DNA of 64,000 nucleotides from Echiichthys vipera (GCA_963691815.1 OY829662.1:1289044-1353043), one strand, 5' to 3'; shown: positions 1 to 34,659, numbered from the stretch's first letter. Made by a program: numbers and translations. Notes: generated by a model from the sequence alone, not told the origin.

Positions 1-215
1 GTTTTGCATCTATTTTTAGTCATTTTGCATCTTTTTGTGATGGTTTTGCATCTATTTTTAGTCATTTTGCATCTTTTTGTGGTGGTTTGCATCTATTTTT
101 AGTCATTTTGCATCTTTTTGTGATGGTTTTGCATCTTTTTGTGGTGGTTTTGCATCTATTTTTAGTCATTTTGCATCTGTTTGTGTTGGTTTTGCATCTA
201 TTTTCTTCTCTATTG
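1..215. repeat. 21-bp minisatellite, TTTTGCATCT type
   Basis: About ten units of 21 bp alternate between two versions, one with TTTTGCATCTATTTTTAG and one with TTTTGCATCTTTTTGTG. The array runs off the left edge of the window. Related arrays in the same orientation occur at 17745-18395 and 20655-21245. Every unit is a multiple of three, so a repetitive open frame results; I do not regard it as a gene. Confidence 0.85.
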
Positions 216-399
216 TTGTCGTGTTGTAAACGTATCTGCTGTGTGTATTATTACAGACACATTATAGAAATACAACAATAGAAACTATCATATAACATAT
301 AAACACATTATTATTGTTGTTATGTGTAAATATCTCGCGTAAAAACATGAAATAAACATGTAAACAAACCTCTCTGCTGCGTTTGTTTGGTTCAAACTT

Positions 400-798
400 C
401 TGCCAAACGGAGCAGCCAATCAGCGCCCTGGATTCCCATCAAACACATGACGTCAGGACGACACATGAGTAAAGAAGCGCGTGATCAAAACACCGGGACA
501 CCCGCAGAGGGGCGGGAACGCTCTCATCGTTCACTCCGCCCCCCCGCGGTGCCTCACGGTGACAAAACAAGCGCACCACGTGAGTTTAAACGCTTCGGCC
601 AATCAGCGCTTCGCTCGTAAGCGGCCTTCGTCCAATCAGCAGCCCGCTGCGCTTTGTTGTTGGTGATGACATGAAAACATTGTTGTTGCAGCGGCGGAGC
701 GGCACAGGAGCGGTTTTCCACGCGAACACGTCATTTGTTTTCTTTTATTATTAAACTTTTTAAACACTTTTACGCTTTTGTTCACGGGTGACGCGGTG
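400..798 (+). promoter_or_regulatory. ubald2 promoter and 5' UTR with three CCAAT boxes
   Basis: Three CCAATCAG boxes (NF-Y type) lie at about 416, 599 and 632, and an E-box CACGTG lies at about 577. The stretch is CpG-rich compared with the AT-rich DNA before it. It ends at the ubald2 start codon at 799. The transcription start is not visible directly; by the usual CCAAT spacing I place it near 690-730, which is an inference. Confidence 0.6.
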
Positions 799-3785
799 AT
801 GTCGGTGAATATGGACGAACTCAGGCACCAAGTGATGATCAACCAGTTTGTGTTGACGGCCGGATGCGCCGCGGATCAGGCGGAGCAGCTGCTGCAGGCG
901 GCCCGCTGGCAGTTCGAGGTGAGGCGGATCTTTACTCTCATCGTGTCCGTGTATGTGGGACTAATCCCCGGCTCCGTGTGAGCGTCCACACCGGTGAATC
1001 AACCACCCCAGTGCCGGTGTTTTGGAGCATTTAAGCGCCCCGCTTCTTCACGCTAACAGCTAAGCTAACGGCGGTGGTGACGTGGGGCTCGGGCCGGTTT
1101 TTTGTTTACATTCTCGGCAGGAATCCACCGCGTCACCGCCGGGCTAATGTTGTTAGCATGGATGCTAACACACGACAACATGGAGGGTCTGGTTTACGAG
1201 GCGGAGAGAAGCTCGGGTTTATGACTAATTTAAGATTATTTAGACAACTTCAGGGTAACTTTAGTGTGTTAGCATCAGATTATAATCATTTACTTATGTA
1301 AACATGAAATAACAACACTAATAGTATCAGTTTACATTGTTTTTATGACTTATTTAAGATTATTAATACAACTTTAGTGTAACTTCACTGTGTTAGCATC
1401 AGATTATAATCATTTACTTATGTAAACATGAAATAACAACACTAATAGTATCAGTTTACATTGTTTTAGGACTTATTTAAGATTATTAAGACAACTTTAA
1501 TGTAACTTTACTGTGTTAGCATCAGATAATAATCATTGACTTATTTAAACCCTTAAATAACAACAATAACAGTCTTAGTTCACATTGTTTTTATGACTTA
1601 TTTAAGACTATAAAGTAAACTTTAATGTAACTTTACTGTGTTAGCATCAGATAATCATCATTTACTTATGTTAACATGAAATAACAATAATAAAAGTCTT
1701 AGTTTACATTGTTTTCTGCTTTATTTCAGATTATAAAGGAAACTTTTGTTCAGGTGCTTGAATCCTTGAAATGCCTGAATGTTCATGTTTGTTTTTGAGG
1801 TTTGAAAAATGCTTAAATATAAAGTGTTTAAAAAAGCTTGAAATATTTCCTGTATTTCAAAACCGTCCCTTTGTCTCAGGAGGGAGCGACTTCTGTCCCA
1901 ACATGTGAACTTTGAAAGTGTCTCAGCTTTTGTTTGATACTCTTCAGTTTTAACATCGTCGTGACAGTTCAGGATTATTGGATCAATATTTAAGCACAAA
2001 TGAACTTTTCATCTCATTAAATGTGTTTTTTATGATATTAAACTAAACATTTATGTTTCTGACGTTTATGAACCAATGACTCTTTTGTTTATTTTCAGTT
2101 TTTTTATTAAAACAAAACAAGTTTGCTTGAAACTTTGGTTTAAAGTTGTGGTTTCTCACCCCCCCCCCCTCTCTCTCTCTCCCCCCTCCCCCCCCCTCTC
2201 TCTCTCCCCCCTCCCTCTCTCTCCCCCCCTCCCCCCCTCTCTCCCCCCTCCCTCTCTCTCTCCCCCCCTCCCCCCTCTCCCCCCCCCCCTCCCCTCTCCC
2301 CCCCCCCTCCCCTCTCTCCCCCCCCCTCTCTCTCAGACGGCGTTGAGCTCCTTCTTCCAGGAGGCAAACATCCCTCCTCATCATCACCAGATGGTGAGTT
2401 TGACAAACGAGTGAACGATGAACCCACTGAGCTGCTGCTCGGACGCTCCAGCAGACACAACCTCCCCCTCCTCCTCCTCTTCTTCCTCCTCTTCTTCTTC
2501 CTCCTCTTCCTCCTTCCTTTCCCTCCTCGTGTACATCAGGTTACATCAGAGCGGCTCTACCGGTTTCACCATAGAGTCAAAATAAACAGCAGAGTAAGAT
2601 CAAAACAGTGTGAGGAAGTGTACTCCTCTTCCTCATTCCTTCCTCCTCCTCCTCTCACTTAAGCAGCAGAGTAAGCTCAAAACAGTGTAAGGAGGTAAAC
2701 TCTTCCTCCTCTCCTCCTTCTCTTCCTCCTCCTCTCCTCTTTCTCCTCTCCTCTTCCTCCTCTCTTCTTCTTCCTCAAACAGCAGAGTAAGATCCAAACA
2801 GAGTGTGAGGAGATAAACAGATGAGTTCTAAATCTAAACCGGTCCGTTTGGTTTCCAGCAGAGTCTCAAACTCTGCTCCTCAGTCACCACACGTTTTAAA
2901 CTGTTCATGTTTCTCACCGGACTCTGTTCTAACGCACTCACACCGTCACACCGTTTAAAGTTTACCTTCGTTCTTTTGTGTTTTAAACTGTGAAAAGAGA
3001 GTTTAAGGTAGTTTATAAGTAAGTTAATAAGTTGGTTTAAATGTTAGTTTATAAGTTAGTTTATTTATTTGTTAGTTAGTTTGTATCAGAGACGATCTGT
3101 TAAAAACATCCTGGTGCGTATTTTAAAGTCTGATCACGTTAATATTTATCATCATTGATGAAACATCTGAAGGCCGTCTGACATTTAGACCGTTCAGAAC
3201 AGAGGCGATCTTGGATAAATGTGTATTAAATGTTTATTAAATGTTAATTAAACACGTTTGTCTCTGATTAAACTGCAGGAACTTCTGTCAAACTCAGATT
3301 TGCTGCTAAAACAAACGTTTTTAAAGCAGAATGTTTGTATTTGAACACGAGGAAGCTCCAGAACGATCTAAAATAAGAATAAATCGACCTTTTAAAGCGT
3401 AAACGTGAACGTCCTGTTGTGTCCTCAGATGTGTACTCCCAGAAACACCCCCGCCACGCCGCCCAACTTCCCGGACGCCATCACCATGTTCTCCAAGCTG
3501 CGGGCGTCAGAGTGCGGCTCCGGCTCCGGCGGCGGCGGCGCCTCCCAGACGTCCATGGCCTGCTCTTCCCCGCCGCCCCCCTCCACGCCTTCGGGCTTCA
3601 GCTCCTTCTGGGCGTCCTCGCCGCCGAGCCACCAGCCGGTCTGGCTGCCGCCGTCCTCGCCCACGGGCCACCACATGCACCACTACCACCATCACATGCA
3701 ACAGACTCCCATGTGGCCGCCCGTGTCTCAACCCAGCGGCTCCCAGCAGCCCCCCGTCGTATCGGCGCTGCACGGCCAGAGATGA
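799..3785 (+). CDS. ubald2: UBA-like domain-containing protein 2 (UBALD2/FAM100B)
   Basis: Three coding exons join at 799-918, 2337-2393 and 3429-3785, giving 534 nt or 177 residues. Donors are GTGAGG and GTGAGT; acceptors end CTCTCTCAG and GTCCTCAG. Residues 1 to about 58 form the conserved UBA-like segment, starting MSVNMDELRHQVMINQF, with the AADQAEQLLQAA helix. The rest is low-complexity Pro/Ser/His sequence with the FWASSPPSHQ block and a GQR end. Those blocks and KLRASE match UBALD2 better than UBALD1, and the neighbours qrich2, mfsd11 and srsf2 agree with the UBALD2 locus. The family's function is poorly known; ubiquitin-related binding is presumed only from the fold. The C-terminal third is more glycine- and histidine-rich than I recall for mammals. 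A polyadenylation signal AATAAA lies at 4249-4254. Confidence 0.93.
1214..1735. repeat. Tandem repeat of about 122 bp in ubald2 intron 1
   Basis: Four degenerate units are recognisable by the shared blocks GACTTATTTAAGATTAT, GTGTTAGCATCAGAT and AATCATTTACTTATG, followed by AGTTTACATTGTTTT. Unit spacing is close to 120 bp. The array is intronic and I see no coding potential. Confidence 0.8.
2155..2336. repeat. Polypyrimidine (C/T) tract ending at the ubald2 exon 2 acceptor
   Basis: About 180 bases are almost pure C and T, made of runs of C alternating with CTCTCT, and they end in CTCTCTCAG, the 3' splice site of exon 2. The tract is therefore both a simple repeat and a very long polypyrimidine tract. 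Further CT-rich stretches follow at 2461-2520 and 2690-2775. Confidence 0.85.
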
Positions 3786-4267
3786 GAGTGAGCGGCGGGC
3801 TGCAGGGGCGCGGGGAGGGGCGCTCACATGCAGCTTTTTCAGGGGCGTAGGGAGGGGCGGCGTGCTCGTGTGCAGCTGTTTCAGGGGGGATGGGGGGGTC
3901 ATGTTTGAGAGGAAAAAAGACAAAGACAGTTTTCCTTTCTGGTTTTTCTAAACTCCAAGACTCAGACGCTCACGGAGAGACGGCGCCATGAGCTCTCTCC
4001 TTTCTACAAACTCTTTCTTCTGTCGGCGACAACCAGCAGATGAACCGACAGGAAGTAGCGGATTCTAGGAGAGCGTGAACGCCGGAGCCCGAGAGAAAGG
4101 GTTCATCTACGCTCAGACTTCACTCCGCTGGGTTAAAGGCTTCTTTTTCCTGCAACTCGTTTGGATTTTCTTGAGTATTTTCATTCAGAACACGAGGATC
4201 ATAAAACAACAACACACCAGATCCACTCCCTTCCTCCTTCCCTTTCACAATAAAAGCACTAAACTAA
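3786..4267 (+). other. ubald2 3' UTR
   Basis: The sequence after the stop codon at 3783-3785 has no coding features. It holds an AATAAA polyadenylation signal at 4249-4254, shortly before a Harbinger-like element begins at 4268. The exact cleavage site is not visible. Confidence 0.6.
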
Positions 4268-4703
4268 GGGCGCACTCACACTGTCCATCCGCAACGTGCC
4301 CGAGCACATTTCACAGCTAAAGTCTGGTCCATTTGACCAGTGTGAGTGCAACCGTACCGCACCCGGGCACCGCACGCTTGCCGGCTGTGGCCCGGGCCTG
4401 TACGAGCACGCGCTCGCGTACGGACACGAGCACGAGGCAGACGGCGTCCTGATGCCTCTTTATATGCGTCTGTTCTCCATGACGGACATTTAAAAAGATG
4501 CAGCCGAACATTTCACGGTGTTTGATGCGGAGGTGAAGTGTTTGCTGCAGATTTGGCCGAATGAAACGTTCAAAAACAGTCGGACAAACCTAAATCCCCG
4601 AGGAGTGATGACCTATAAGCAATACGCATTCGCACCGCGGAGGAGGGGAGGCGGTCGCCCTGAAGCGCGGGGAACGGTACGGATGGACAGTGTGAGTGCG
4701 CCC
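4268..4703 (+). mobile_element. PIF/Harbinger-like non-autonomous element, divergent copy A
   Basis: The element starts GGGCGCACTCACACTGTCC after TAA and ends with the inverted form GTGAGTGCGCCC, followed by TGA. Inside it are recognisable remains of the family's Myb-like reading frame around 4518-4570 (GATGCGGAGGTGAAGTG), but that frame is broken and diverged. It is clearly older than the copies at 13609, 27889, 31372 and 58021. Confidence 0.8.
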
Positions 4704-5740
4704 TGACTGTTGCTTGTTGTGTTTTTGTGAGGAGTCGGTGAGAGGACGGGCCGAGGATCCTTCAGGAGGAGGAGACAGGAGCGGTACGGACTGTTGAAGG
4801 GTTGAAGGGTTGCAGCGGTGCGAACACATCACCGTATCACACTTATTGTTGTTATTATTGTTGTTATTATGAGTTACATCGACACCTAACGACATGAAAT
4901 CAAGTTTTCTTTGTTTGAACAGATGATTTATTATAACTGAGAGCAAATATGTGACAAGTCTTCCATTTGATTGTTTTTTTGTTTACCGCAGATGAGGAAA
5001 TGTACTCGGTGGGAAAATGCGGCGTGCGGTGAAACGCGCCCATCGCTGCAGCCCTGCGGTCACGTCGTTGTTGTTGTTGTTGTTGACGGCGACAGGAGAG
5101 GAAGTGTAAAGTACGGAATAAAACGCCAAGAATTTGATTTGTTTCTGAGACTTTTTCAGGACGCCGTGACGTTTCTGTCACAGCGAGTTTGGTAAATAAA
5201 GACAAAAGGTTTCAAACAAACAAACAAACAAACGTTTTAATGTGAATATTTTGGCGGCGAGTTCGTCTGTTTGTGGGCGGGGCCTCGGTGATTTTCCACA
5301 CGACCTTTCAGACGCTGTACCTCGGTCATAGACGGGATCAATGCGGTCACACTGCAGCCGATACGCACATCACTGAAGTACGCACACATTCATTACACGT
5401 GCACCTTCAAAGTAAAAGTCCAAGTTCTGAAGTATTACTGCAAAATGGACACAAACACCTCTCTGTACTTTTACTGCAGTAAGATGAGAATACTTTTAAT
5501 ACTGAGTGTGTTCACACGTCGGCCGCAGACTTCAAAGGGAACTCTGACTTTCTTTAATGACAGGAAGTGTGAGTGCCCTTCAAAGTAAAGCTCTTCCCTC
5601 GTCCTTCCTGCTCTCAGCGTCTGTTTCTGTGAACAGGAAGAACGTGATGCAGCCGCTGCACGACCTCCTGCCACACAACGCCGACGCCCCGAGAGCCCGT
5701 TACCGTGGAGCTAAGGAGGCTTAGAAGGGACAAAACTAAT
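4704..5740. other. Intergenic stretch without recognised gene
   Basis: This interval holds short simple repeats, including (TTG)n around 5064-5084 and (AAAC)n around 5212-5233, and an AATAAA at about 5126 and again near 5194. I see no conserved protein in either direction and no splice-consistent exons. Confidence 0.5.
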
Positions 5741-6065
5741 ATATAATCACAAAAATAAATAGTAAATGTTAAATAAATGAATAATTAACAAATCACTTAT
5801 CTAATTAATGCTTAATAAATAAATAATTAAATGTTTGAATAAACAAATTATATAATTAAATCCTTGATAAATATCTAATAAAATGTTTAATAAAAAAATA
5901 AATAATATAATTAAATAGTTAATTAATGAAATGCTTAAACAAATAATTAATTAAAGGCTTTAATAAACAAATAAATTATCTAATTAAATGCCTAATAAAT
6001 GATCTAATTAAATGCTAAATAACCAAATAAATGGTATAGTTTAATGTTTAATAATTAAAGGATTA
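5740..6065. repeat. AT-rich tandem repeat (AATAATTAAATG type)
   Basis: The sequence is a degenerate array of short units such as AAATAATTAAATG and TTTAATAAACAAATAA. It lies just downstream of the 3' end of qrich2, and no gene is seen in it. Confidence 0.75.
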
Positions 6066-6363
6066 AATAACCAAATCAACACAGAGTTAAAGTTCCTTGT
6101 AGTAACTTTAATAATAATTATTATTATTATAATAAGATTTAAAGTGTGTGTGATCACATTAAACAAAGAGACGTCACAGCACTGAACACAGGTGATCACA
6201 GGTGATTTACGGGACGTGTGCAAAATAAAATAAAATAAAAAAGTTACAATCATGAGGAACAAAGCAATAAAACAAAACAAAAGTAGATTAAAGCAGGTTA
6301 CCTTCTCTAATCACATATTAGAGACAGTACAGCGTGGTGTGGCGTGGCGTGGAGTGGCGCCCC

Positions 6364-24148
<17,785 letters not shown>

Positions 24149-24158
24149 CTTTGTTCGT

Positions 24159-24172
24159 GTTGCCAGGGTAAC
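24159..24172 (-). promoter_or_regulatory. RFX X-box just upstream of the qrich2 start
   Basis: On the gene strand the 14-mer GTTACCCTGGCAAC is a perfect fit to the RFX X-box consensus GTTRCC-N2-GGCAAC. It sits 11 to 24 bp upstream of the qrich2 ATG. RFX factors drive ciliary and flagellar genes, which agrees with the role of QRICH2 in the sperm tail. Confidence 0.75.
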
Positions 24173-26480
24173 CGTTATTAAGGTAAAGTTGAGCTAACGT
24201 TAGCGCGCGTATTTAACGGTGTTTTAACCAACTAACTCCGCTCGTGACGACTAACACTGAACACTCACGAGGTAAAGTTTAAAAAATAAAGTTTAAAAGT
24301 CACCGCGCGCGACTTTCTCTACAGTTTCTAACCGGTTCCGGTCGCATCTCACCGGTGACGGGGGTCCCGGTGTCTGGGTCAGAAGGTAACGTTCATAACG
24401 TTCAAGAGAAAACAGCAACCGCGCCTGCGTCAAACATGACGCGCTTACCGGAAACACGGCCAATTACCCTTCAAAGTAAAACCAAAGAGGTTAAAACATT
24501 AATGATTATAATAATTATACTTTAATGATAATAACAGTTTTGGTAAAACTCTAAGAGGTTAGAATACAAATAATAATTATAATAATTATACTATAATTAT
24601 AATAACCTCTGTTAAAACTCTAAGAAGTTATAATACTAATAATTATATTTAATTATAACTTATTATAATTAAACTATAATTATAATAATATCCTCTGTTA
24701 AAACTGTAAGAAGTTATAATACAAATAATTATATTTATTACATTTTTTTAAAATTGTTAAAAACAGTATAACTCAAACAATAATAAAAATGTTAAGTAAA
24801 CAAACTGATCAAATCAGGTAAAAATGACACGTTAATCACATTAAATTTGATGTTATTGTCCTTCAAACAACAACAGGATGTTGTTTAAAAACTTTCTACA
24901 GAAGGAATTATTTCTACAGACGCAGAAATGTCAGAAAATGCAGTTTTCAGACGCGCGAACATGAAGATCTTCTTTTCTCTGGTTTATATCATTTAAGCCG
25001 TCCCATGTAAACTCTATTTTAAGGACTTTATTTTAAACCAAAGCACTTTTTAAACCTTAAAAAGTGTTTTTAAGGATTTCGAGCTCCCGGAGGAACCCTG
25101 ATAAACGAGGTTATGATCAGAATACAAAGGAAACTGGAAAACGGCCTGTTGAGGAATATTAACGACAGAGAGGCTTTTATTTTGAAGGTGTGACCGGATG
25201 CAGTATTTAGCGTTGATTCTCGCTTGACGTCACGGATTCCCACGTTGGTCTCCTCTCAGCGTTACCGGTTACTAGGCAACGAGCGGCGACCGTGGTGCGT
25301 TCACGGAACACGACATTTATATGGAAATTTAAAATGCAAAGAAACAAAAGTTCAATCCTTTCTAATGTGAAATAAAAAATATAATAATAATAATAATAAA
25401 AATAATAATATAAACTATATTCAAAACTATAGAAAGTATCTTAAAATTATAAACATAGACAAAAGTAATAAAACTGTCACTGTTTATATTTTCACATTTT
25501 TATTTTATATTCTATTTAAATATAAATAATTCCTTACTAAGTTAAACTAAGTCAGAGAAAAAAATCGGATTAATGTTCATATTATTCACAAAAATATATA
25601 TTATTTTATTTTCTATTTAAATACACATTATTCTTACTAAGTTAAAGAAAACAAATTAGATTAATGTTCATATTATTTACAAACATTTATATTATGTATT
25701 ATTTATCCCCGCACTTTATTATGTCTTTTTATCTGTATTTTATTTTATTTTCTAGATTCTATTTAAATAAAAATAATTCATTACTAAGTTAAAGAAATAA
25801 CTAATGTTAATATTCACAAAAATATATATCATTTTATTTTCTATATTCTATTTAAATACAAATTATTCAATTATTAAACATTATAAAGTTTATAAAGTTT
25901 TTTTACTGTTTGATACGTCAGCACGTCATCATTCACTTCCTGTCTCTCTGTGTTTTATTTGTGTGTGCTTTAGTGACATTTGTTAAAGTGGCGTCACACA
26001 AACGTCCTGATGTTCTGCAGAAAAGAGTGAATTTAAATATGAGTTTAACTCCAGTTCATCCTCGTTAAACACGACTCTCCTCATGTTCCAGGAGAAATGA
26101 TTTGGTTTTACAGCACGAGTTGAAAATAACATTTTATTGGTAATAAAAAGAAGCAAAGTGAAAGTTTGGGTGCAATTCTTAATTCTCAGTACATTCAAGT
26201 ATAAAACCATCGCACACGTCGTCCCTTAAGTTCCTCCAGCTCGAGTTCATCCGTTACAACACGAAACAGACTTCTAGTGTTTCATTAACTAGTGCGCTCA
26301 TGACCTTCAGCGTCTAAGAAGGTCGGCGTGTTGGCTTTTCCCGCAGCAACACGACAGAAATCTGCGTAAACGCGTTCACGTCTGTTTTCAGCGCTGTGCT
26401 GTTTGGCATCACGTCAGTTTACAAACATAAAGAAAAGAAATGAAGAGAGTCGACGGCCGCGCCAGCAGCTCTGAGAGGCC
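24173..26480. other. Intergenic region upstream of qrich2, AT-rich repeats
   Basis: Three units of about 100 bp with AACTCTAAGAAGTTATAATAC lie at about 24480-24740. Degenerate units with TTTTATTTTCTATATTCTATTTAAATA and CTTACTAAGTTAAA (separately) lie at 25490-25880. A CpG-richer island at 25190-25310 holds a second X-box-like site. No coding exons were found. Confidence 0.6.
25268..25280 (+). promoter_or_regulatory. Second X-box-like site
   Basis: GTTACTAGGCAAC fits the looser consensus GYTNYY-N1-RRNAAC with a one-base spacer. It lies in a short CpG-richer stretch 1.1 kb upstream of the qrich2 start. It could be a distal qrich2 element; no divergent gene is visible. Confidence 0.4.
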
Positions 26481-26489
26481 GTCAAGGTC

Positions 26490-27235
26490 CGCGCTAAGGT
26501 GAAGGTCATCGTAGAGGTCTTAGTTAAGGTGAAGGTCATCGTAGAGGTCAGTGTAAAGGTCAGTGTAAAGGTGAAGGTCATCGTAGAGGTCAGCGTAAAG
26601 GTCGGTGTTAACCTCAGCGTAAACGTGAAAGTCGCCATAAACCTCATCGCAAAGGACATCGTTAGGGTCTTCGTGAAGGTGAAGGTCAGCGTAGAGGTCA
26701 TCGTTTAAGTCTTTGTAAATGTGAAGGTCATCGTAAACCTCATCATAGAGGTCAGCATAAAGACGAAGGTCAGCGTAGAGGTCTTAGTTAAGGTGAAGAT
26801 CATCGTAGAGGTCATTGTAAAGGTCAGCGTAAAGGTGAAGGTCATCGTAGAGGTCATCGTTAAAGTCTTTGTAAATGTGAAGGTCACCTTAAACCTCATC
26901 GTTGAGGTCAGCGTAAAGGTGGAGGTCATCATTAGTCATCATAGAGGTCAACGTTAAAGTGAAGGTCATCGTAGAGGTGAAGGTCATCGTAGAGGTCATT
27001 GTTAAAGTCTTTGTAAATGTGAAGGTCATTGTAGAGGTCACCATAAAGGCGAAGGTCATTATTAAAGTCATTGTAGAGGTCAGCGTTAAAGTAAAGGTCA
27101 TCCTTAAGGTCAACATTAAGGTGAAGGTCATTGTAAACCTCAGCGTTAAGGTGAAGGTCATCGTAGAGGTCAGCGTTAAAGTCTTCTTCAGGGTCTTCGT
27201 AGAGGTGAAGGTCATCCTAAAGGTCAGCGTAAAAG
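26490..27235. repeat. 12-bp-period minisatellite rich in AGGTCA
   Basis: Units such as AGGTCATCGTAG, AGGTCAGCGTAA and AGGTGAAGGTCA repeat with a 12-bp base period for about 750 bp between qrich2 and mfsd11. Both strands are open for long stretches because of the period; the frames encode only alternating Val/Lys or Thr/Phe residues and are not genes. Confidence 0.93.
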
Positions 27236-27888
27236 TTTTTTTCCCATAAATTTGTGATTTTTTCTCCTAAATGTTGATTTGAATCCGTCATCCTGAGCTC
27301 GTCACCGCTCAGAACTTCCACTCGAGCACGATTCAGCAAAAACATCCACCAGATTATTTTTGACCGACGTCAAAATCATCACAACACGGCTCTGAAACAC
27401 CTTTAAAATAATCACCGGGGGTTTCACGAGGATCTGCATGTTTCAGGGTTTTCTCTCATGTTTAACTAATAAAATAAAACGCTGACCGTGCATTAAACTG
27501 TGTTTTAACCGCAGTCATTCAGAGGTTTCCACGAGTCAGCAGGATCTGATTACAGAGCACTCGGTGAGTCAGCAAAAAAATCAGCACGACGAAGAAGAAC
27601 GAAGGTGAAAGTTTCACACATAAAAACATAAAAGTTCAGTTTGTTTCCCTTTAACTGCTCAGTTCACAGTTTGGCGTCTTTAAAAACGGACGTTTGAGAC
27701 ATTTTTAGACGCCGTCGAGCTGAAGAACGTCAGGACGCCGCTGCAAACGCCTCAAGTGTCGCTTTAAAGACGCCAGACGCAGGTGGACGTTCAGGCGGTC
27801 GCACGTGACGAAGATCGACGTTATAACAGGAGGAGACTTTCCTTGAGATCAAAGCTGAATCTGTGTGTGTGACGTCGCAAGAAACTAA

Positions 27889-28478
27889 GGGCGCACTCCC
27901 ACTGTTCCTCCGTCCCGTGCCCCAGCACGTTCCACGGCTAAAGTCTGGTTCCTTTGACCAGTGTGAGAGCAACCGTACCACGTCTAGGAGCGGCACGCTT
28001 GCCGTCCACGGCCCGTTTGGGAGAGGTGGGCTTTAGTAAAGCACGTTTGCACGTGTACGAGCACGAGCGTGCGCACGTGCACGAGGCCTACGGCGGTTCT
28101 GAGGTCATTTCCTGTGCGCCTGTTGGGACGTAGAAAAAAGAAGGAGGGACCATGCGCGGACATTTCAAACAATGGCGGTGAAAGGTTCACGTTGGTGTGA
28201 TGCGGAGGTGGAGTGTTTACTGCAGATTTGGTCGATGAAAAGATTCAAAAACAGTCGACAAGACGCACAAAAACTCCGAGGTCTACGGAAAGATCTGGAA
28301 ACAAAGCCACGCATCGCCATGACGTCATCAATGCGTGTGACGTGTTACGGCGTGATGACGTATAGGCAGCAAGAAGCATTCTCCGAGGCCCAGGTAGTGT
28401 GAGTACAAACGGGCCTGGAGGGGGGACAAGGACCCTAAAGCACGGGGCACGGGACGGAGGCACAGTGGGAGGACGCCC
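27889..28478 (+). mobile_element. PIF/Harbinger-like non-autonomous element, copy D
   Basis: The 590-bp copy is complete, with a perfect TAA duplication (27886-27888 and 28479-28481), left end GGGCGCACTCCCACTGTTCC and right end CAGTGGGAGGACGCCC. It carries the intact 76-codon Myb-like frame at 28172-28402. It is the best reference copy in the window and lies between qrich2 and mfsd11. Confidence 0.92.
28172..28402 (+). CDS. Myb/SANT-like peptide of the Harbinger-like element, copy D
   Basis: The frame encodes 76 residues, identical to those at 31573-31803 and 58328-58098. Its start ATGGCGGTGAAAGG has a favourable context (G at +4). The W/EV/LL/IW pattern of helix 1 is seen, with basic residues after it. 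It ends at a TGA 76 bp before the right terminus of the element. Expression is not shown. Confidence 0.5.
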   Translation: MAVKGSRWCDAEVECLLQIWSMKRFKNSRQDAQKLRGLRKDLETKPRIAMTSSMRVTCYGVMTYRQQEAFSEAQVV

Positions 28479-28988
28479 TAAAGGAGATCGTGTCCATGGC
28501 GGCGTTTTCTGACTCCAGGGGTGACATGTGCATGTGCTGCGACGCACGCTGCGACGCACGCTGCGACACACGCTGCGACGCACGCCGCGACCCTCCTGAG
28601 GACGGACTTCACTTGGTTTTGGTCTTTTCATGAGAGGTTGTTGATCAGAAGGAAAGTCTCAAACATCCGCGGACGACGTTTCTGCGTTTAAACCTGCGGC
28701 GGATTCAAACACACGGTGCCTTTAAAAGTGCTTCAGACGTGACGGACACACCTGCGTCCTTCCTGCTCCTGGTTAAAGTAGATTTCCCGTCATTCGCTCA
28801 GATTGATTTCATATTTATGTGCACAAAGAAGAGTGAACCGTGACGAGGCGGGTCCGAGGCGCTCCCTGCTCCTCCTCAGCTCCGTCCGTGTCGCCACAGA
28901 TTCGTGTTTTGGTTCAAGCGTAAACGTACCACAGCGTCCGTGTGCGTCAGAGGGCGCCGCGCGGTCATCAGCGCCCTCGCTCCTCCGG

Positions 28989-34178
<5,190 letters not shown>

Positions 34179-34659
34179 CGTGCAGGGAACTCTGGGAGGA
34201 ACGTGTGACTCCGAGGAAATGAACAATGCTCTGAGAATAGAAGAGCAGACGTGAGGAAGCACTGAAGCAGTGAAGCACTGAAGCACTGAAGCAGTCGCTG
34301 GAACAAACAGGGAAAGGAACTCGTGTTTGAACCAGACTTCGTTTAAGTGTCTTGCTGCAGCTTCTCCAGAGTCAAACTCAAGCTTTTCCAGCCGTGCTGC
34401 TTTATGACTTTGTCTCATGTTAGTTTAAGTTTAACAGGGACGGTGCACATTAATAACTTTACTGTGAATGAGGCTGTTTTTCATCTGTGGTCCCTGGAGA
34501 CAGACGTTAAAACAGAACAGAATATAGAAAATAGAAGAAATGAGATTAAAATGACAAAGTTACAAAGTTACAGCCAGAGAAATCTGCAAAACACGCACCG
34601 CAGTGAACACACGTGACGAAACTGCATCAATTTAGAGAACATCATTCATCATCACACCA

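Noticed and set aside
3419..3923. Alternative frames of 138 to 143 codons over ubald2 exon 3
   Set aside because: They are shadows of the GC-rich exon; only the frame ending at 3785 matches the family.
26414..27249. Val/Lys/Glu and Thr/Phe repeat proteins on both strands
   Set aside because: Explained by the 12-bp AGGTCA array; open on both strands at once and without non-repetitive ends.
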